From: Anaerobiospirillum thomasii
Lineage (GTDB): Bacteria > Pseudomonadota > Gammaproteobacteria > Enterobacterales > Succinivibrionaceae
Direction: 5' to 3'
DNA: 64,000 bases
Assembly: GCF_900445255.1 (NCBI RefSeq)
Contig: NZ_UAPU01000007.1
Coordinates: 512,001 to 576,000 of the forward strand
In this document: positions 27,306 to 38,480 of the stretch, piece by piece
Numbering within the stretch: the stretch's first letter is position 1
How the letters are laid out: each line of letters opens with the position of its first letter
Made by a program: the position numbers and the translations under genes
Notes under the pieces: generated by a model
Seen by the model: only the letters and a program-made list of their open reading frames with translations
Database searches by the model: none
What the model was told of the DNA's origin: nothing

Positions 27306-28754
27306 TTACAGATCTAAGGCATTCTTGATGGTAAAGAACAAATCAGTCTGATCACTAAGACCTACTACATTTAAAGCTGCAGGGCCGTAAGCTGCAATTC
27401 TTAACTGAGCACCGGTGTGGCCTGTGTCATCTACATCACGTGAGTTGCCATATGATATAGACATTGGAGCATTGTCGTGGGTCATAACTCTCTGAGTAAA
27501 GCCTGGGGCGTCTGCATCAGGATAAACAATCTGAGTTGAGTGTGAGTGATCGGCAGTTACAATAACTAAGGTGTTGCCATCGCGTCTGGCAAAGTCCATG
27601 GCTACCTGTACAGCCTCGTCAAGATCCATGGTCTCACCAAACTGACCGCATGGATTTGAAGCGTGGGCCTGCTTGTCAATTGAGGCGCCCTCAACCTGTA
27701 AGAAGAAGCCTTTTTCATTGGCATCTAACAGCTCAATGGCTTTTTGTGTCATCTGTGCAAGAGTTGGAACATTATCGCCACGCTGTGCGTTAACCTCACA
27801 TTTGACTACCTCATCCTTGATGCCGTCAACTTTAGCCTGTGGGCCTTTAAGTCTGATTGGCATATTGCCATCGGCAAAGAGACCTAATACAGGCTGAGCC
27901 TCATTGGCAACTGTAATGGCATCAAGCTGTGCAGTTGTTGTTGGCAGCTGATAACCTAATGCTTTGGCCTGCTCAATCAGACTTACACCCTTAAAGTCGC
28001 CTGCTCTGGCTTTTTCAGTAAATGACTTGGCACCGCCGCCTAAAACTACATCAGCTCGCAGCTTTAAAATCTGCTCTGAGATTGAGCCTGCACCATTGTT
28101 CTCAAGAGCCTGGGCTGGGCATTTTTGTGATGTTGCCTCAGGACCATAGCACTTTCTCTGCTCAATGTGAGCCAACAGGGCAGCAGGTGTGGCATCCTGA
28201 ATTTCAGCTGTAGATACGTTACCAGTGGCAAGACCCCTGCTCTTGGCAAGCTCAATTAAGTTGACATGTGATTTGCCATAGACATCAACACCAATGGCGC
28301 CGTTATAGGTCTTAACACCTGTACCCCAGGCTGTGGCAGAGGCTGCTGAATCTGTTACATAGTCAGGTTTCTGTGTGTTTTTATCCAGTGCATAGTGGGT
28401 GTACTGACCGGTAAAAGGCAGTGTGTCAATACCCTCAAAATATCCGCCTGCACCCTTTGCAAAGTTTCTGGCAGCAGTGATTTCACTATCGCCCATGCCA
28501 TCGCCTATAAGTAAAATTACATTCTTGGCCTTTTTCTGTGAGGCCTTGTTGATAGCTGCCTGATAGAGCTCGCTCTGATTGTCACCTATACGTCTGGCAC
28601 CTGCATACTGTGTGATATCGCCTCTGGCGCCTCTAATATATAACTGTTCGTTGTCTGCTGTTGATGAGGCCTGAACATTGCTACATGCTGTTAATATACT
28701 CATTGACATTACACAAGAAATTGCAACGCATATTGTCTTCATCTTCTGATTCAT
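27306..28754 (-). CDS. phoA: Alkaline phosphatase with lipoprotein signal
   Basis: The 482-residue phosphomonoesterase shows the metal-binding [11 protein letters not shown] (about 82-92), the phosphoserine nucleophile in [14 protein letters not shown] and metal ligands in VTADHSHS (about 400). The signal sequence ends in a lipobox (ILTAC), so the mature protein should be lipid-anchored at Cys24, unlike soluble periplasmic E. coli PhoA. It releases inorganic phosphate from organic esters in the cell envelope. It is a single gene; upstream direct repeats may be a PhoB site. Confidence 0.92.
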   Translation of the reverse strand: MNQKMKTICVAISCVMSMSILTACSNVQASSTADNEQLYIRGARGDITQYAGARRIGDNQSELYQAAINKASQKKAKNVILLIGDGMGDSEITAARNFAKGAGGYFEGIDTLPFTGQYTHYALDKNTQKPDYVTDSAASATAWGTGVKTYNGAIGVDVYGKSHVNLIELAKSRGLATGNVSTAEIQDATPAALLAHIEQRKCYGPEATSQKCPAQALENNGAGSISEQILKLRADVVLGGGAKSFTEKARAGDFKGVSLIEQAKALGYQLPTTTAQLDAITVANEAQPVLGLFADGNMPIRLKGPQAKVDGIKDEVVKCEVNAQRGDNVPTLAQMTQKAIELLDANEKGFFLQVEGASIDKQAHASNPCGQFGETMDLDEAVQVAMDFARRDGNTLVIVTADHSHSTQIVYPDADAPGFTQRVMTHDNAPMSISYGNSRDVDDTGHTGAQLRIAAYGPAALNVVGLSDQTDLFFTIKNALDL

Positions 28755-29085
28755 AACTATTTCCTTTTAATTAAGATGTTGTATGCGCATTGTAGTGACA
28801 GTCAGTTAAGTAAAAACATACACCATGTAAAAGAGCTGTAAAAGATGCAAATTTTTTAAATAATTCTTTTCACCCCGGTAAAAGGGCATAGACATGCGCT
28901 TTTATCCTAATGAAAATTCATTTTAAGGACAAATGCATGGCCTTATGTAAAATCTATATTTAAAGAGACGCTCTTTTGTAAAAAAAGAATTAAAAATGAT
29001 CAGGGTTTAAGATTAAGAAAATTTAAGAGCTGATTTGATGACTTTAAAGTGGTGTCAGGATCTTATTTTACCTATATAAAATTAT
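28755..29085. other. Intergenic region upstream of phoA
   Basis: This non-coding stretch separates phoA from the groEL terminator. It holds the phoA control region (direct repeats at 28827-28844) and otherwise AT-rich DNA in which I see no gene. Confidence 0.5.
28827..28844 (-). promoter_or_regulatory. Possible PhoB box upstream of phoA
   Basis: On the minus strand CTTTTAC-AGCT-CTTTTAC forms two 7-bp direct repeats with a 4-bp gap, the geometry of a Pho box (CTGTCAT-N4-CTGTCAT). Base identity to the E. coli consensus is only partial (C, T, T and A positions). A third copy of the 7-mer is at 28878-28884. Control by phosphate starvation would suit phoA but is inference. Confidence 0.35.
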
Positions 29086-29107
29086 AAAAGGCTCCCGCAG
29101 GAGCCTT
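29086..29107 (-). terminator. groESL operon terminator
   Basis: An 8-bp perfect stem (29088-29095 with 29100-29107) with a 4-nt loop and a T run on the minus strand lies 30 bp after the groEL stop codon. Confidence 0.85.
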
Positions 29108-29136
29108 ATAAATTTGAACTGGTAATTTGCGACAGA

Positions 29137-30801
<1,665 letters not shown>

Positions 30802-30820
30802 TTAAATTTATGTTTAAATC

Positions 30821-31111
30821 TTATTCATTTACAATTGCTAAAATGTCGCTCTCTGACAGGATTAAGACATCCTCACCGTCAATGCGCTCTTTCTTGGTGC
30901 CATAGCCCTCGTTATAGATAACGATGTCGCCTTCTTTTACGCTCATGGCTGCAGTTGTGCCATTCTCAAGCATACGGCCCTTACCTACTGCAACAACCTT
31001 ACCACGGGTTGATTTCTCTGCAGCGTTGCCTAAAATAATGCCGCCATCTGACTTGGCCTCAACTTCAAAAGGCTTGACAATAACACGATCATGCAATGGA
31101 ACTAATTTCAT
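30821..31111 (-). CDS. groES: Co-chaperonin GroES (10 kDa)
   Basis: The 96-residue product caps Gro[24 protein letters not shown] and GEGYGTKK-like mobile-loop and base motifs are present and the length is standard. GGAG lies 8 bp before the ATG. It is the first gene of the groESL operon. Confidence 0.98.
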   Translation of the reverse strand: MKLVPLHDRVIVKPFEVEAKSDGGIILGNAAEKSTRGKVVAVGKGRMLENGTTAAMSVKEGDIVIYNEGYGTKKERIDGEDVLILSESDILAIVNE

Positions 31112-31211
31112 CTTAAACTCCGCGGAACACCCGCCATTTATATAAGTAAAAACTTATAAACTAAACCAACGTTCTGAAAACTTCAAAACTCAATCTTAAC
31201 TGTAAAAGTAC

Positions 31212-31237
31212 ATGGGGACGCTTTTGTCACTTTCAAG
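31212..31237 (-). promoter_or_regulatory. Sigma-32 heat-shock promoter of groESL
   Basis: On the minus strand, CTTGAA (plus 31232-31237) and CCCCAT (31212-31217) are separated by 14 bp, a near-perfect match to the RpoH consensus. The transcript would start near 31204, giving a leader of about 90 nt that contains a 7-bp hairpin (31141-31147 with 31152-31158). Confidence 0.88.
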
Positions 31238-31527
31238 GCCATTTTTATAATTTTTTTTCTAAAAGAGCGCTTATCCATGTAAATATCCTTTAAATTCAAC
31301 AATATAATTTAAATTGCACTGTTAATGCAAATTTTTATCAGATTATTGTCATTATTCTAAAATCATATATTTAAGTATCTGATTTTATATGTATTTTTTT
31401 ACTTTATTTTTTCAATACCCACTTACAAAAAAGTTTTGATTTAAATACAGCTGCGCTCATGTTATTTATTTTGCCAAAGTGTGTATAATGCGCTCATCTG
31501 TTGTTTGTGCATATTTGTTGCTTTATC
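31238..31527. other. Divergent intergenic region, groESL/EamA transporter
   Basis: Beyond the groESL promoter this AT-rich stretch shows a plus-strand TATAAT at 31484-31489, a plausible -10 for the transporter gene, without a strong -35. I see no further gene. Confidence 0.45.
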
Positions 31528-32514
31528 ATGGGTTTACTCAAATATTATTTTCTGCTTTTGGCTGTAACCTTCATCTGGGGTGCCACTCCTGCCTGCGGCA
31601 AGCTTCTTGTAGATGCCCTCTCACCACTTTTGCTTACAGGTCTTAGATTTTTATTTATATCAGCAGTAATTTTTGCCTTTTTACTGCTGACACACAGAAA
31701 AGCTGAGCTTAAACTCAACAAAGAGCTTTTTTATCTGACCTTTGCCATGGGCTTTATGGGTATTACTGTGCACAACGGTCTGCTTTTTGCAGGTCTGCAT
31801 CATACAACAGCCACTAATACAGCTTTAATTGAAAGTATAGGCCCTACAGCAACTACCCTTTTAGCCTTTATCTTTATTGGTGAGAGACTGACACGTACTG
31901 GTCTTTTAGGCATTTTTATCTCATGTATAGGCGCACTGTGCATTGTCACCAAAGGATCAATCGATGTACTTTTAAATCTTAAGTTCAATATTGGCGATTT
32001 AATGATTCTAGCCTGTGAGGTAGCCTGGTCGGCCTATGTAATTATTGGCTGGAAAACCAATGGCAAGATAAGCTCACTGGCCCTTACTGCCTGGTCCACT
32101 CTCTTTGGCTCAGCCTGCTGCTTTGCTGTAGGTCTTGCCACCAATTCACTGCACTTTGGTGTTATTGATATGATGGCTGTGGCAGGCTTTAGCTATCTTG
32201 CCCTGGCCTCAGGTCTGTTCTCCTTTATAGCCTGGAACTTTGCAGTCACCAAGGTGGGTGCAAGCAAGGCCGGCTCCTTTGTCTATATTGTGCCACTTAC
32301 TGGCGCGCTTATAGGAATAACTGTGCTAAATGAAAGGGTGGAGCTTGCTCAGATCCTAGGCGGTCTTTTAATTATCTTTGGTGTGATAATAACTGTAAGA
32401 TCAAAGGTCTCTATCAAACAAAAGAACTCAGCTCCTGGTACTGAGGATCTGCTTGAAAAATTCCCTGAGCTCAAAGAAGAGCATGACAAGGCGCTCCTTG
32501 CCAGAAAAAAATAA
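31528..32514 (+). CDS. EamA/DMT family transporter
   Basis: The product of about 328 residues has ten hydrophobic helices arranged as two EamA repeats. The first starts at LLAVTFIWGATPACGK and the second near ILACEVAWSAY. Members export metabolites such as amino acids or nucleobases; the substrate is unknown. The frame is open from a TTG at 31501, but the ATG at 31528 starts directly before the first helix and is preferred. A charged tail of about 40 residues ends the protein. Confidence 0.83.
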   Translation: MGLLKYYFLLLAVTFIWGATPACGKLLVDALSPLLLTGLRFLFISAVIFAFLLLTHRKAELKLNKELFYLTFAMGFMGITVHNGLLFAGLHHTTATNTALIESIGPTATTLLAFIFIGERLTRTGLLGIFISCIGALCIVTKGSIDVLLNLKFNIGDLMILACEVAWSAYVIIGWKTNGKISSLALTAWSTLFGSACCFAVGLATNSLHFGVIDMMAVAGFSYLALASGLFSFIAWNFAVTKVGASKAGSFVYIVPLTGALIGITVLNERVELAQILGGLLIIFGVIITVRSKVSIKQKNSAPGTEDLLEKFPELKEEHDKALLARKK

Positions 32515-32524
32515 AATCAACATG

Positions 32525-32550
32525 AAAAAGGCCCTATACTGGGCCTTTTT
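32525..32550. terminator. Bidirectional terminator, EamA transporter/fxsA
   Basis: A 10-bp perfect stem (32525-32534 with 32541-32550) with a 6-nt loop has A and T runs at its outer ends and sits between two convergent genes. Confidence 0.9.
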
Positions 32551-32568
32551 CAATTGAGCTGCAGCTTT

Positions 32569-33156
32569 TTATTTTGTTCTGCCATCATTTTTATCAAGGC
32601 TTTGATCATGCTCAAGGACTTTTTGCTCAGTCTCATCCTTTTCCACACTAAAGTTGGCCTCATAGACATTGCCGCTGTCTTTTTTGGAAAAAGCATCGGC
32701 ATCAAAACCAAATGGATCAGAGCCATTTGAAAAAGAGGTGCCCTGGCCAAATTCGCTTTTGACATTCTGGGCAAAAAAGGCGTAATTATCTTTAAGCTGC
32801 TTTTTTAAAAGCACAACCATAAGAGGCTTTATGATAAAGCCAAGAGCCTTGTGCAGTGGCTTTAGAGTCAGGATAAGAGCCAGGATATCACTGACAAAGC
32901 CTGGCATTATAAATAAAAAGCCGCACAGGAGCAGCACCATATGATAAGGGGCTACATTCTGCATCATCACACCATTTATCTTATCCGTGCGATTAAATCT
33001 TGCAAAAGCAAACTTTAAAAGTAAAATTCCTATTATGATAGAGGCAAAAACACAGCCTATGGCATTAAAGGCGCCTATACTCATGCCAAGAACAATAATA
33101 CTTGCTATATCAAGTACAAAAAATGAAAAGAACAACAGACCTATAAATCTAAACAT
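32569..33156 (-). CDS. fxsA: FxsA family membrane protein
   Basis: The 195-residue product has three to four hydrophobic segments in its first 115 residues and the family motif GFLFIMPGFVSDILALIL (about 78-95). The C-terminal 70 residues are polar and cytoplasmic. FxsA of E. coli overproduction relieves exclusion of phage T7 by the F plasmid; its normal role is unknown. In E. coli fxsA lies close to groESL and dsbD, as it does here. Confidence 0.88.
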   Translation of the reverse strand: MFRFIGLLFFSFFVLDIASIIVLGMSIGAFNAIGCVFASIIIGILLLKFAFARFNRTDKINGVMMQNVAPYHMVLLLCGFLFIMPGFVSDILALILTLKPLHKALGFIIKPLMVVLLKKQLKDNYAFFAQNVKSEFGQGTSFSNGSDPFGFDADAFSKKDSGNVYEANFSVEKDETEQKVLEHDQSLDKNDGRTK

Positions 33157-33204
33157 TGGTGCTCCTATAAACTTTTTATTAAAGTTAACATATTAAGGAT
33201 AATC

Positions 33205-35142
33205 GTGGTGATGAAATTTATAAAAAAAATCTCTGTAGCTTTTGCTGTTTTTGGCATATGTATTATGCCACAGTACTCTTTTGCACAAGAACAGACAAGC
33301 GCAGATGGCTATATCTCACAAGAGCTGACAGGTACTGCCGTGGATTCTGCCACGGATAAGGCAGATTCTGCTGATGCCTCTGCTAATATGCAGTCAACCC
33401 CTGGCAATGCTGCAGATGAGCTAGCGGCTCCTGATACAGATGATAAGGATGATCAGATAAACCTAGATGGAGATCTGCTCTCACTGCAAAATACCTTTGT
33501 CAAAGAAAAGAGCTCACCATTTTCACATCAGTACAGCCTTGATGATAATAATGTACTTGAGGTGACACTAAAGGCCACTAACGGCTCCTATATCTACAAG
33601 GACTCAATCAATGTCTCATCAGATAAAGCTGTAATTTACAGACAGCCTCTTAACAAAGGCTCTGTGCACAAAGATATTCAGGGTACACATGAGGTGTATT
33701 TTAATGAGGTCAGCCTTAATATCAATATTTTAAAATCACAGCCTGGTGATAAGGTTGTCATTACCTATCAGGGCTGTGACAGTCAGGGTATTTGCTACCC
33801 TCCTCAGAGCTTTGAGGGCGTTATTGGCAAGAGCATAGATGTAAAACTCTCAACTCCATCTAAATTTGATGAGCAAAAACAGGAGCAGGACTCTTTATCA
33901 GAAGGTGGCTATTTTTCAAAAGGCGCTGATGCCATTGCCTCATCTCTTGCAGATAAATCATTTTTATCACTGTTTTTATGCTTTATTTTAGGCTCGGCTT
34001 TAATGCTCACCCCTTGTGTGCTGCCAATGCTGCCTATTTTCTCAGCCATGATTCTAGGCTCCAAGGATAAAAAGTTTGCAGCCAATATTATGCTCAACCT
34101 GTCCTTTGCCGCAGGACTGTCACTTACCTATATGCTTTTAGGTCTGCTTTTTGCCTATCTTGGCGCAGCGCTTAACAGCTTTTTACAAAACAGTGTGGTG
34201 ACCTTGAGTATTGCAGGTCTGTTTGTGCTCTTTGCTCTGTCAAGTGCCGGTCTTTTTGATCTGAAAATGCCATCATCCTTTAGCTCTTTTATAAGCTCCA
34301 AGGTCAGTGCGCAAAAAAGAGGAGTACTGCTCTCAGCCTTTTTATTTGGCTCACTCTCAGCCCTGCTCTCAACTCCATGTACCTCAGCTCCGCTTGCAGG
34401 GGCACTGCTTTTTGTAATGCAGGGTGGTGATGTGATTTTTGGAGCCCTGGCCTTTTTAGCCATTGGTCTTGGTATGGCCACCCCACTGTTTATAATTGGT
34501 CTTTTTGGCAGCAGATTTTTACCAAAATCATCAAAGCTCTCAGAGTTTTTAAAGAGACTTTTAGCCCTGCCTTTGCTGCTTGCCGCCTGGTATATTGCAA
34601 GAGTGCCGCTTGAGGATTATATGTATGCCCTCAACGTCATCTCAAGCTTTGTGTGCATAAGCTATTCTATCTTTATTTTAATCTCGCTCTTTTATCACAA
34701 GAAAAAGACTCTTTTTATCATAAGCTCGTGCATAGGCTTTATTGCAACCTTTGCCATAACCACCAATTTAAATAAGGCCGAAAGCTCTGATCTTATGGCA
34801 CAAAACTTTGTGGCACTTAACAGCATAGACGATCTCAAGCACTTTAAGGATAAGAAGATCCTTTTAGACTTTAAGGCCAAATGGTGCACCAACTGCAAGA
34901 TTATGGAAAAGGAGATCTTCTCAAATGAGATGTTTTTGGACAGAGCTTTAAAGGATTATCATCTTGTAAGCTTTGATATAACCAACAGCTCTGATGAAAA
35001 GGTTTCCGCCATGATGCAAAGCTTTGAGGTTATAGGCGTGCCATATATTGTGATTTTAAATGAGGATCATACCATTAAGGCCCGTCATATAGGCTATGCT
35101 GATTTAAAGCAGATGCTAAACTTTATAGATAAAAATAAATAG
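33205..35142 (+). CDS. dsbD: Thiol:disulfide interchange protein DsbD
   Basis: The 645-residue protein carries electrons from cytoplasmic thioredoxin to the periplasm. A signal peptide (to about 28) is followed by an Ala/Asp-rich linker. The N-terminal alpha domain has the cysteine pair in GCDSQGICYPP (about 192-198), the eight-helix core has LTPCVLPMLP and STPCTSAPLAG (about 266 and 392), and the C-terminal thioredoxin domain has AKWCTNCK (about 558-565). All three redox pairs are intact. The start is uncertain among GTG 33205, GTG 33208 and ATG 33211; AAGGA lies at 33195-33199. It is divergent from fxsA. Confidence 0.95.
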   Translation: MVMKFIKKISVAFAVFGICIMPQYSFAQEQTSADGYISQELTGTAVDSATDKADSADASANMQSTPGNAADELAAPDTDDKDDQINLDGDLLSLQNTFVKEKSSPFSHQYSLDDNNVLEVTLKATNGSYIYKDSINVSSDKAVIYRQPLNKGSVHKDIQGTHEVYFNEVSLNINILKSQPGDKVVITYQGCDSQGICYPPQSFEGVIGKSIDVKLSTPSKFDEQKQEQDSLSEGGYFSKGADAIASSLADKSFLSLFLCFILGSALMLTPCVLPMLPIFSAMILGSKDKKFAANIMLNLSFAAGLSLTYMLLGLLFAYLGAALNSFLQNSVVTLSIAGLFVLFALSSAGLFDLKMPSSFSSFISSKVSAQKRGVLLSAFLFGSLSALLSTPCTSAPLAGALLFVMQGGDVIFGALAFLAIGLGMATPLFIIGLFGSRFLPKSSKLSEFLKRLLALPLLLAAWYIARVPLEDYMYALNVISSFVCISYSIFILISLFYHKKKTLFIISSCIGFIATFAITTNLNKAESSDLMAQNFVALNSIDDLKHFKDKKILLDFKAKWCTNCKIMEKEIFSNEMFLDRALKDYHLVSFDITNSSDEKVSAMMQSFEVIGVPYIVILNEDHTIKARHIGYADLKQMLNFIDKNK

Positions 35143-35161
35143 TCTTTAAAGGGCTGATTTG

Positions 35162-35197
35162 ATAAAGGCAGATAAAGTATCTTTATCTGCCTTTATT
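35162..35197. terminator. dsbD terminator
   Basis: A 16-bp perfect stem (35162-35177 with 35181-35196) with a 3-nt loop lies 19 bp after dsbD and before the convergent epimerase-like gene. It is very stable; the T tract is short. Confidence 0.85.
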
Positions 35198-35241
35198 GTA
35201 TTAAAAGCTCTCCCATCTTCTGTCAAGGGTACTGTCAGATC

Positions 35242-36261
35242 TTATCTAAGACCTGTTCTTACCTTAAAGCTTCTGCTCTGACCTGGTTTTAGATAGATAA
35301 GAGTGCCTGCCTCCCTGGCTGCATGTGCCCCCTCAGGGTGGCAGGTTGCAGGCAGTGCAAAGGCTGCCACCTTGAGATCATCATTGTACATAATCCAGCG
35401 TGTCACACTGTTAAAATCAGCTGTATCATAGCTTACAAAGCAGGTGCTCCCATCATCAAGATGCATCTCAAAGACAGCATCCTTGACATAGGATGAGACA
35501 TTATCAGCCATAAAGACAATTTCAGGATCGTACATATCCTTATCAGCTAATACCTCAAGGGTTTCGCCCCTGTCATGCATGGCATCAAGCTCTTTGGCAT
35601 AGGCAAGCCACTTAGCAGTTGGATGGACATGAGAAGGTATGCTCTTTCTTAGCACAAAGGCCGAGGCAGGAATATTGCAGCTCATTCTGGCCTTGTCAAA
35701 ATAGGCATAGTTCATATGACACATATACTGCAAAGGCATATCAGTACAGGTCTTATTTAAAACATCAAGGCTTATGTCTATATAGCTCTGTGCGCTTTTA
35801 AGCGTAACTTTGGCCACAGCCTCATAGTGATAGCCAAAGCCCTTGCAGTAATCGCACACAGAGACAATGGAGATGTAATCCTGCCCTATCTCAAGGTAGG
35901 ACTCATACATATCAATGACACTAAACTCACCATGCAGAGGATGATTGTCCTTATCTGACGGACAGCCGTTGGCTAAAAGTCCTGAGTGAAAGGCAAAGCA
36001 GCCATAGGTATCAACTATGCTTTGAGCCTTGCGCGGCATATCAAAAATATTATGCAGCTTTAAAGATTTGCCTTTGAAGTTCAAATCCCAGATTATCTGC
36101 CCCATATAAGGCAGTATCTCTACATAACCTTGTGAGTTTTTAAGAGTGACTGACTCAATGCCTGTGGCATATTTAAATGTTGAGACACTAAGATCATCAA
36201 GCTCTGCCACACATTTTTTGTACTCTGCAAAATCGCTTTTAAAAAGATTTACTCTTGCCAT
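35242..36261 (-). CDS. Aldose 1-epimerase-like protein (DUF4432 type)
   Basis: The 339-residue product has the beta-rich layout of the galactose-mutarotase fold. Histidines in AFHSGLLANG, NHPLHGEFS and MCHMNYAYFD are placed like the substrate-binding and catalytic residues of that fold, and the C-terminal LPATCHPEGAHAAREAG is conserved in DUF4432 proteins. A role in sugar mutarotation or isomerisation is likely but the substrate is unknown. It is a single gene convergent with dsbD. Confidence 0.7.
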   Translation of the reverse strand: MARVNLFKSDFAEYKKCVAELDDLSVSTFKYATGIESVTLKNSQGYVEILPYMGQIIWDLNFKGKSLKLHNIFDMPRKAQSIVDTYGCFAFHSGLLANGCPSDKDNHPLHGEFSVIDMYESYLEIGQDYISIVSVCDYCKGFGYHYEAVAKVTLKSAQSYIDISLDVLNKTCTDMPLQYMCHMNYAYFDKARMSCNIPASAFVLRKSIPSHVHPTAKWLAYAKELDAMHDRGETLEVLADKDMYDPEIVFMADNVSSYVKDAVFEMHLDDGSTCFVSYDTADFNSVTRWIMYNDDLKVAAFALPATCHPEGAHAAREAGTLIYLKPGQSRSFKVRTGLR

Positions 36262-36487
36262 GACTTCACCTTATATAAATGCCGCCTTACACATCATTTT
36301 GTGCAGGCACTGCTGCAAACCTAATTTAAAGTTTAGTAGCAATATCTGACTATACAAGGCAGTTTTTAAAAAAATTCTCCAGCCCCTTGGCGCCTGTACA
36401 GGCTGTGCCTTATTTAAGATGCAGCTAAAATCTGCTCATTGAAAATAAATGGCGTGATCTTTAAGTGTTTTGAGCCTGTTTCCATAC

Positions 36488-36518
36488 ACAAAAGGCATGA
36501 GAATCTCATGCCTTTTGT
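36488..36518. terminator. fkpA terminator
   Basis: A 14-bp perfect stem (36488-36501 with 36505-36518), loop AAT, lies 37 bp after the fkpA stop. Its outer A/T runs could serve both strands. The adjoining 36262-36487 holds no gene that I can see. Confidence 0.85.
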
Positions 36519-36555
36519 CATTTAAAAATTTATCCAGATTTTTTATTCAGATAAA

Positions 36556-37320
36556 TTATTTATTGTCGTTACTAGGGGCAGCAGCTGCTGCTGGGCTCTT
36601 TACATCAACTAAGGTTACAGTAAAGAGTAAAACAGAATTTGGCTTGATAACGCCGCCTGCATTGCTCTCACCATAGGCAAGCTTGGCTGGAATAGCCAGC
36701 TCATAGACTGAGCCCTTGTTCATAAGCTGCAGAGCCTCAATCCAGCCTGGGATCATGTTATCAAGAGTAAAATCTACAGGCTCTTTCTGCTCATCAAATA
36801 CAGTACCGTCAATAGTGGTGCCCTTGTAGATAACAGAGATTACATCACCTGCTTTGGCAGTAGGACCTTCACCCTGCTTTACAACCTTGTACTGCAGACC
36901 TGACTTGGTAACTTTGACGCCATCCTTCTTGGCATTGGCAGCTAAGAAGTCCTCACCCTTTTTAAGATTATCCTGGCTCTCTTTTAATGCCTTGGCCTGC
37001 ATACCCTCTGCAACCTTCTGCTCAAGAGAGGCTAAAGTTGTCTGTAAATCCTGCTCAGTCATAACAGTCTTTTTGTTAAGAGCATCGGTAAAACCTGCTA
37101 AAATCAGCTGTGTATCAACCTTGCCCAGGAATTCACCCTGTGTGGCCTGTACCTGTGATAACTGAGTACCTAAAACGGCACCGATAGCATAGGAAGCCTT
37201 CTGATCAAAATCTGCCTTGGCAGCATCAAACTCAACCTTTTTTTCACCGCAGGCGCTCAAAGCCATAACAGATGCTGCAATCAGGCCAATGGAAAAGCTC
37301 TTAACTAACTTAGTGTTCAA
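36556..37320 (-). CDS. fkpA: FKBP-type peptidyl-prolyl isomerase lipoprotein (FkpA/Mip-like)
   Basis: The product of about 254 residues has an N-terminal dimerisation region (about 28-145) and a C-terminal FKBP domain (about 150-240, with GDVISVIYKGT and VYELAIPAKLAYGE). It folds proteins in the envelope. The frame is open to an ATG at 37386, but I chose the TTG at 37320. It has GGAG 8 bp upstream and gives a proper lipoprotein signal (basic start, hydrophobic core, lipobox ALSAC). The upstream start would bury the signal peptide behind 22 extra residues. Confidence 0.9.
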   Translation of the reverse strand: MNTKLVKSFSIGLIAASVMALSACGEKKVEFDAAKADFDQKASYAIGAVLGTQLSQVQATQGEFLGKVDTQLILAGFTDALNKKTVMTEQDLQTTLASLEQKVAEGMQAKALKESQDNLKKGEDFLAANAKKDGVKVTKSGLQYKVVKQGEGPTAKAGDVISVIYKGTTIDGTVFDEQKEPVDFTLDNMIPGWIEALQLMNKGSVYELAIPAKLAYGESNAGGVIKPNSVLLFTVTLVDVKSPAAAAAPSNDNK

Positions 37321-37515
37321 AATTCTTACTCCAGATAGACGCTGTATTTGATACAGCTTATTATGATTAATTTCTGTATTTGACAAAAAAACTGTTTAAA
37401 TGTTCAAACTGCGAGTTATTTTACATCTAAAAACTTAGATTAAAAATAGAAATGCTAATTTATACTAATTCTTTTGCTTTTATAACTCATAAATACAGTC
37501 TTTTACAGATACTTT

Positions 37516-38478
37516 CTAAAAATGCTCAAAGGCTCTGCCGCTGCCGTTGAACATACTCTGGCCATCCTTTAGCACAATATCTGTGCCTTTTATCATTTTG
37601 CCTATAATACTTACCTGAACATTGTGCTTTGCGCTCAGTGCCTTTAGGTCATCTGCATATTTTTTATCCACGGTAAATAAAAGCTCATAGTCACCGCCGC
37701 CAAAAAGTGCCAGATTAAGCCCATACTCTCTTGTCTTTTCTACACTCTTTATAAGTGGGTCAACGGGCAGAGTGTCAACATCAATACAGGCTGCAAGATT
37801 GGATCTGTCACATATATGTTTAAGATCGCCCATAAGGCCATCTGATATATCAATGGCGCATCTGACAAATTCTGAGAGCTCACAGGCAAAGGCGCAGCGA
37901 TTTGGCATAAGCATAGCCTTATTGTGGGCTATAAGCCTCTGACTGTCATTAAGCGCAATTTTGCCATAGCCGCTTTCAACAAATAAGGCAGGAGCACCGA
38001 GGGTACCTGTAACACAGATAAGATCGCCATCTCGGGCATTTGCTCTTAACATGGCCCTGTCCTTTGCCACATAACCCATAGCCTCAATACTAAAGGAATC
38101 GGCACTGCCCTTTGAGGTATTGCCGCCAATAAGGGTCATATCAAGCTCATCTGCCAGTGTAAACATACCATCGGCAAAGGCCTTTAAAAAATCCTCAGCA
38201 GCCTCTTTTAAGGTCAAGGAGAGTGTAAAGTACTCAGGTTTGGCCCCCATGGAGGCAAGATCAGAGACATTGACTAAAAGTGACTTGTAACCGAGCATAT
38301 AAGGATCTTCACCTTTAAAGTAGTGAATACCCTCATTTAAAGTATCTGTGGTTATGGCAAGATAGCCACGCTCATTACAGTCAATAAGAGCACAGTCATC
38401 GCCTACAGACAAAGAGACAGATTTATTGTCTGTCTCTTTGGTAAAGTATCTGTGTATTAAATCAAACTCACCTAACAC
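37516..38478 (-). CDS. thiL: Thiamine-monophosphate kinase
   Basis: The 320-residue enzyme makes thiamine diphosphate from thiamine monophosphate. GEFDLIHRYF at the start, VGDDCALID (metal/ATP binding), NVSDLASMGAKPEYF and IDISDGLMGDLKHI are diagnostic. It is 2 bp behind nusB at the end of the riboflavin cluster, the usual gammaproteobacterial order. Confidence 0.97.
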   Translation of the reverse strand: MLGEFDLIHRYFTKETDNKSVSLSVGDDCALIDCNERGYLAITTDTLNEGIHYFKGEDPYMLGYKSLLVNVSDLASMGAKPEYFTLSLTLKEAAEDFLKAFADGMFTLADELDMTLIGGNTSKGSADSFSIEAMGYVAKDRAMLRANARDGDLICVTGTLGAPALFVESGYGKIALNDSQRLIAHNKAMLMPNRCAFACELSEFVRCAIDISDGLMGDLKHICDRSNLAACIDVDTLPVDPLIKSVEKTREYGLNLALFGGGDYELLFTVDKKYADDLKALSAKHNVQVSIIGKMIKGTDIVLKDGQSMFNGSGRAFEHF

Positions 38479-38480
38479 AT

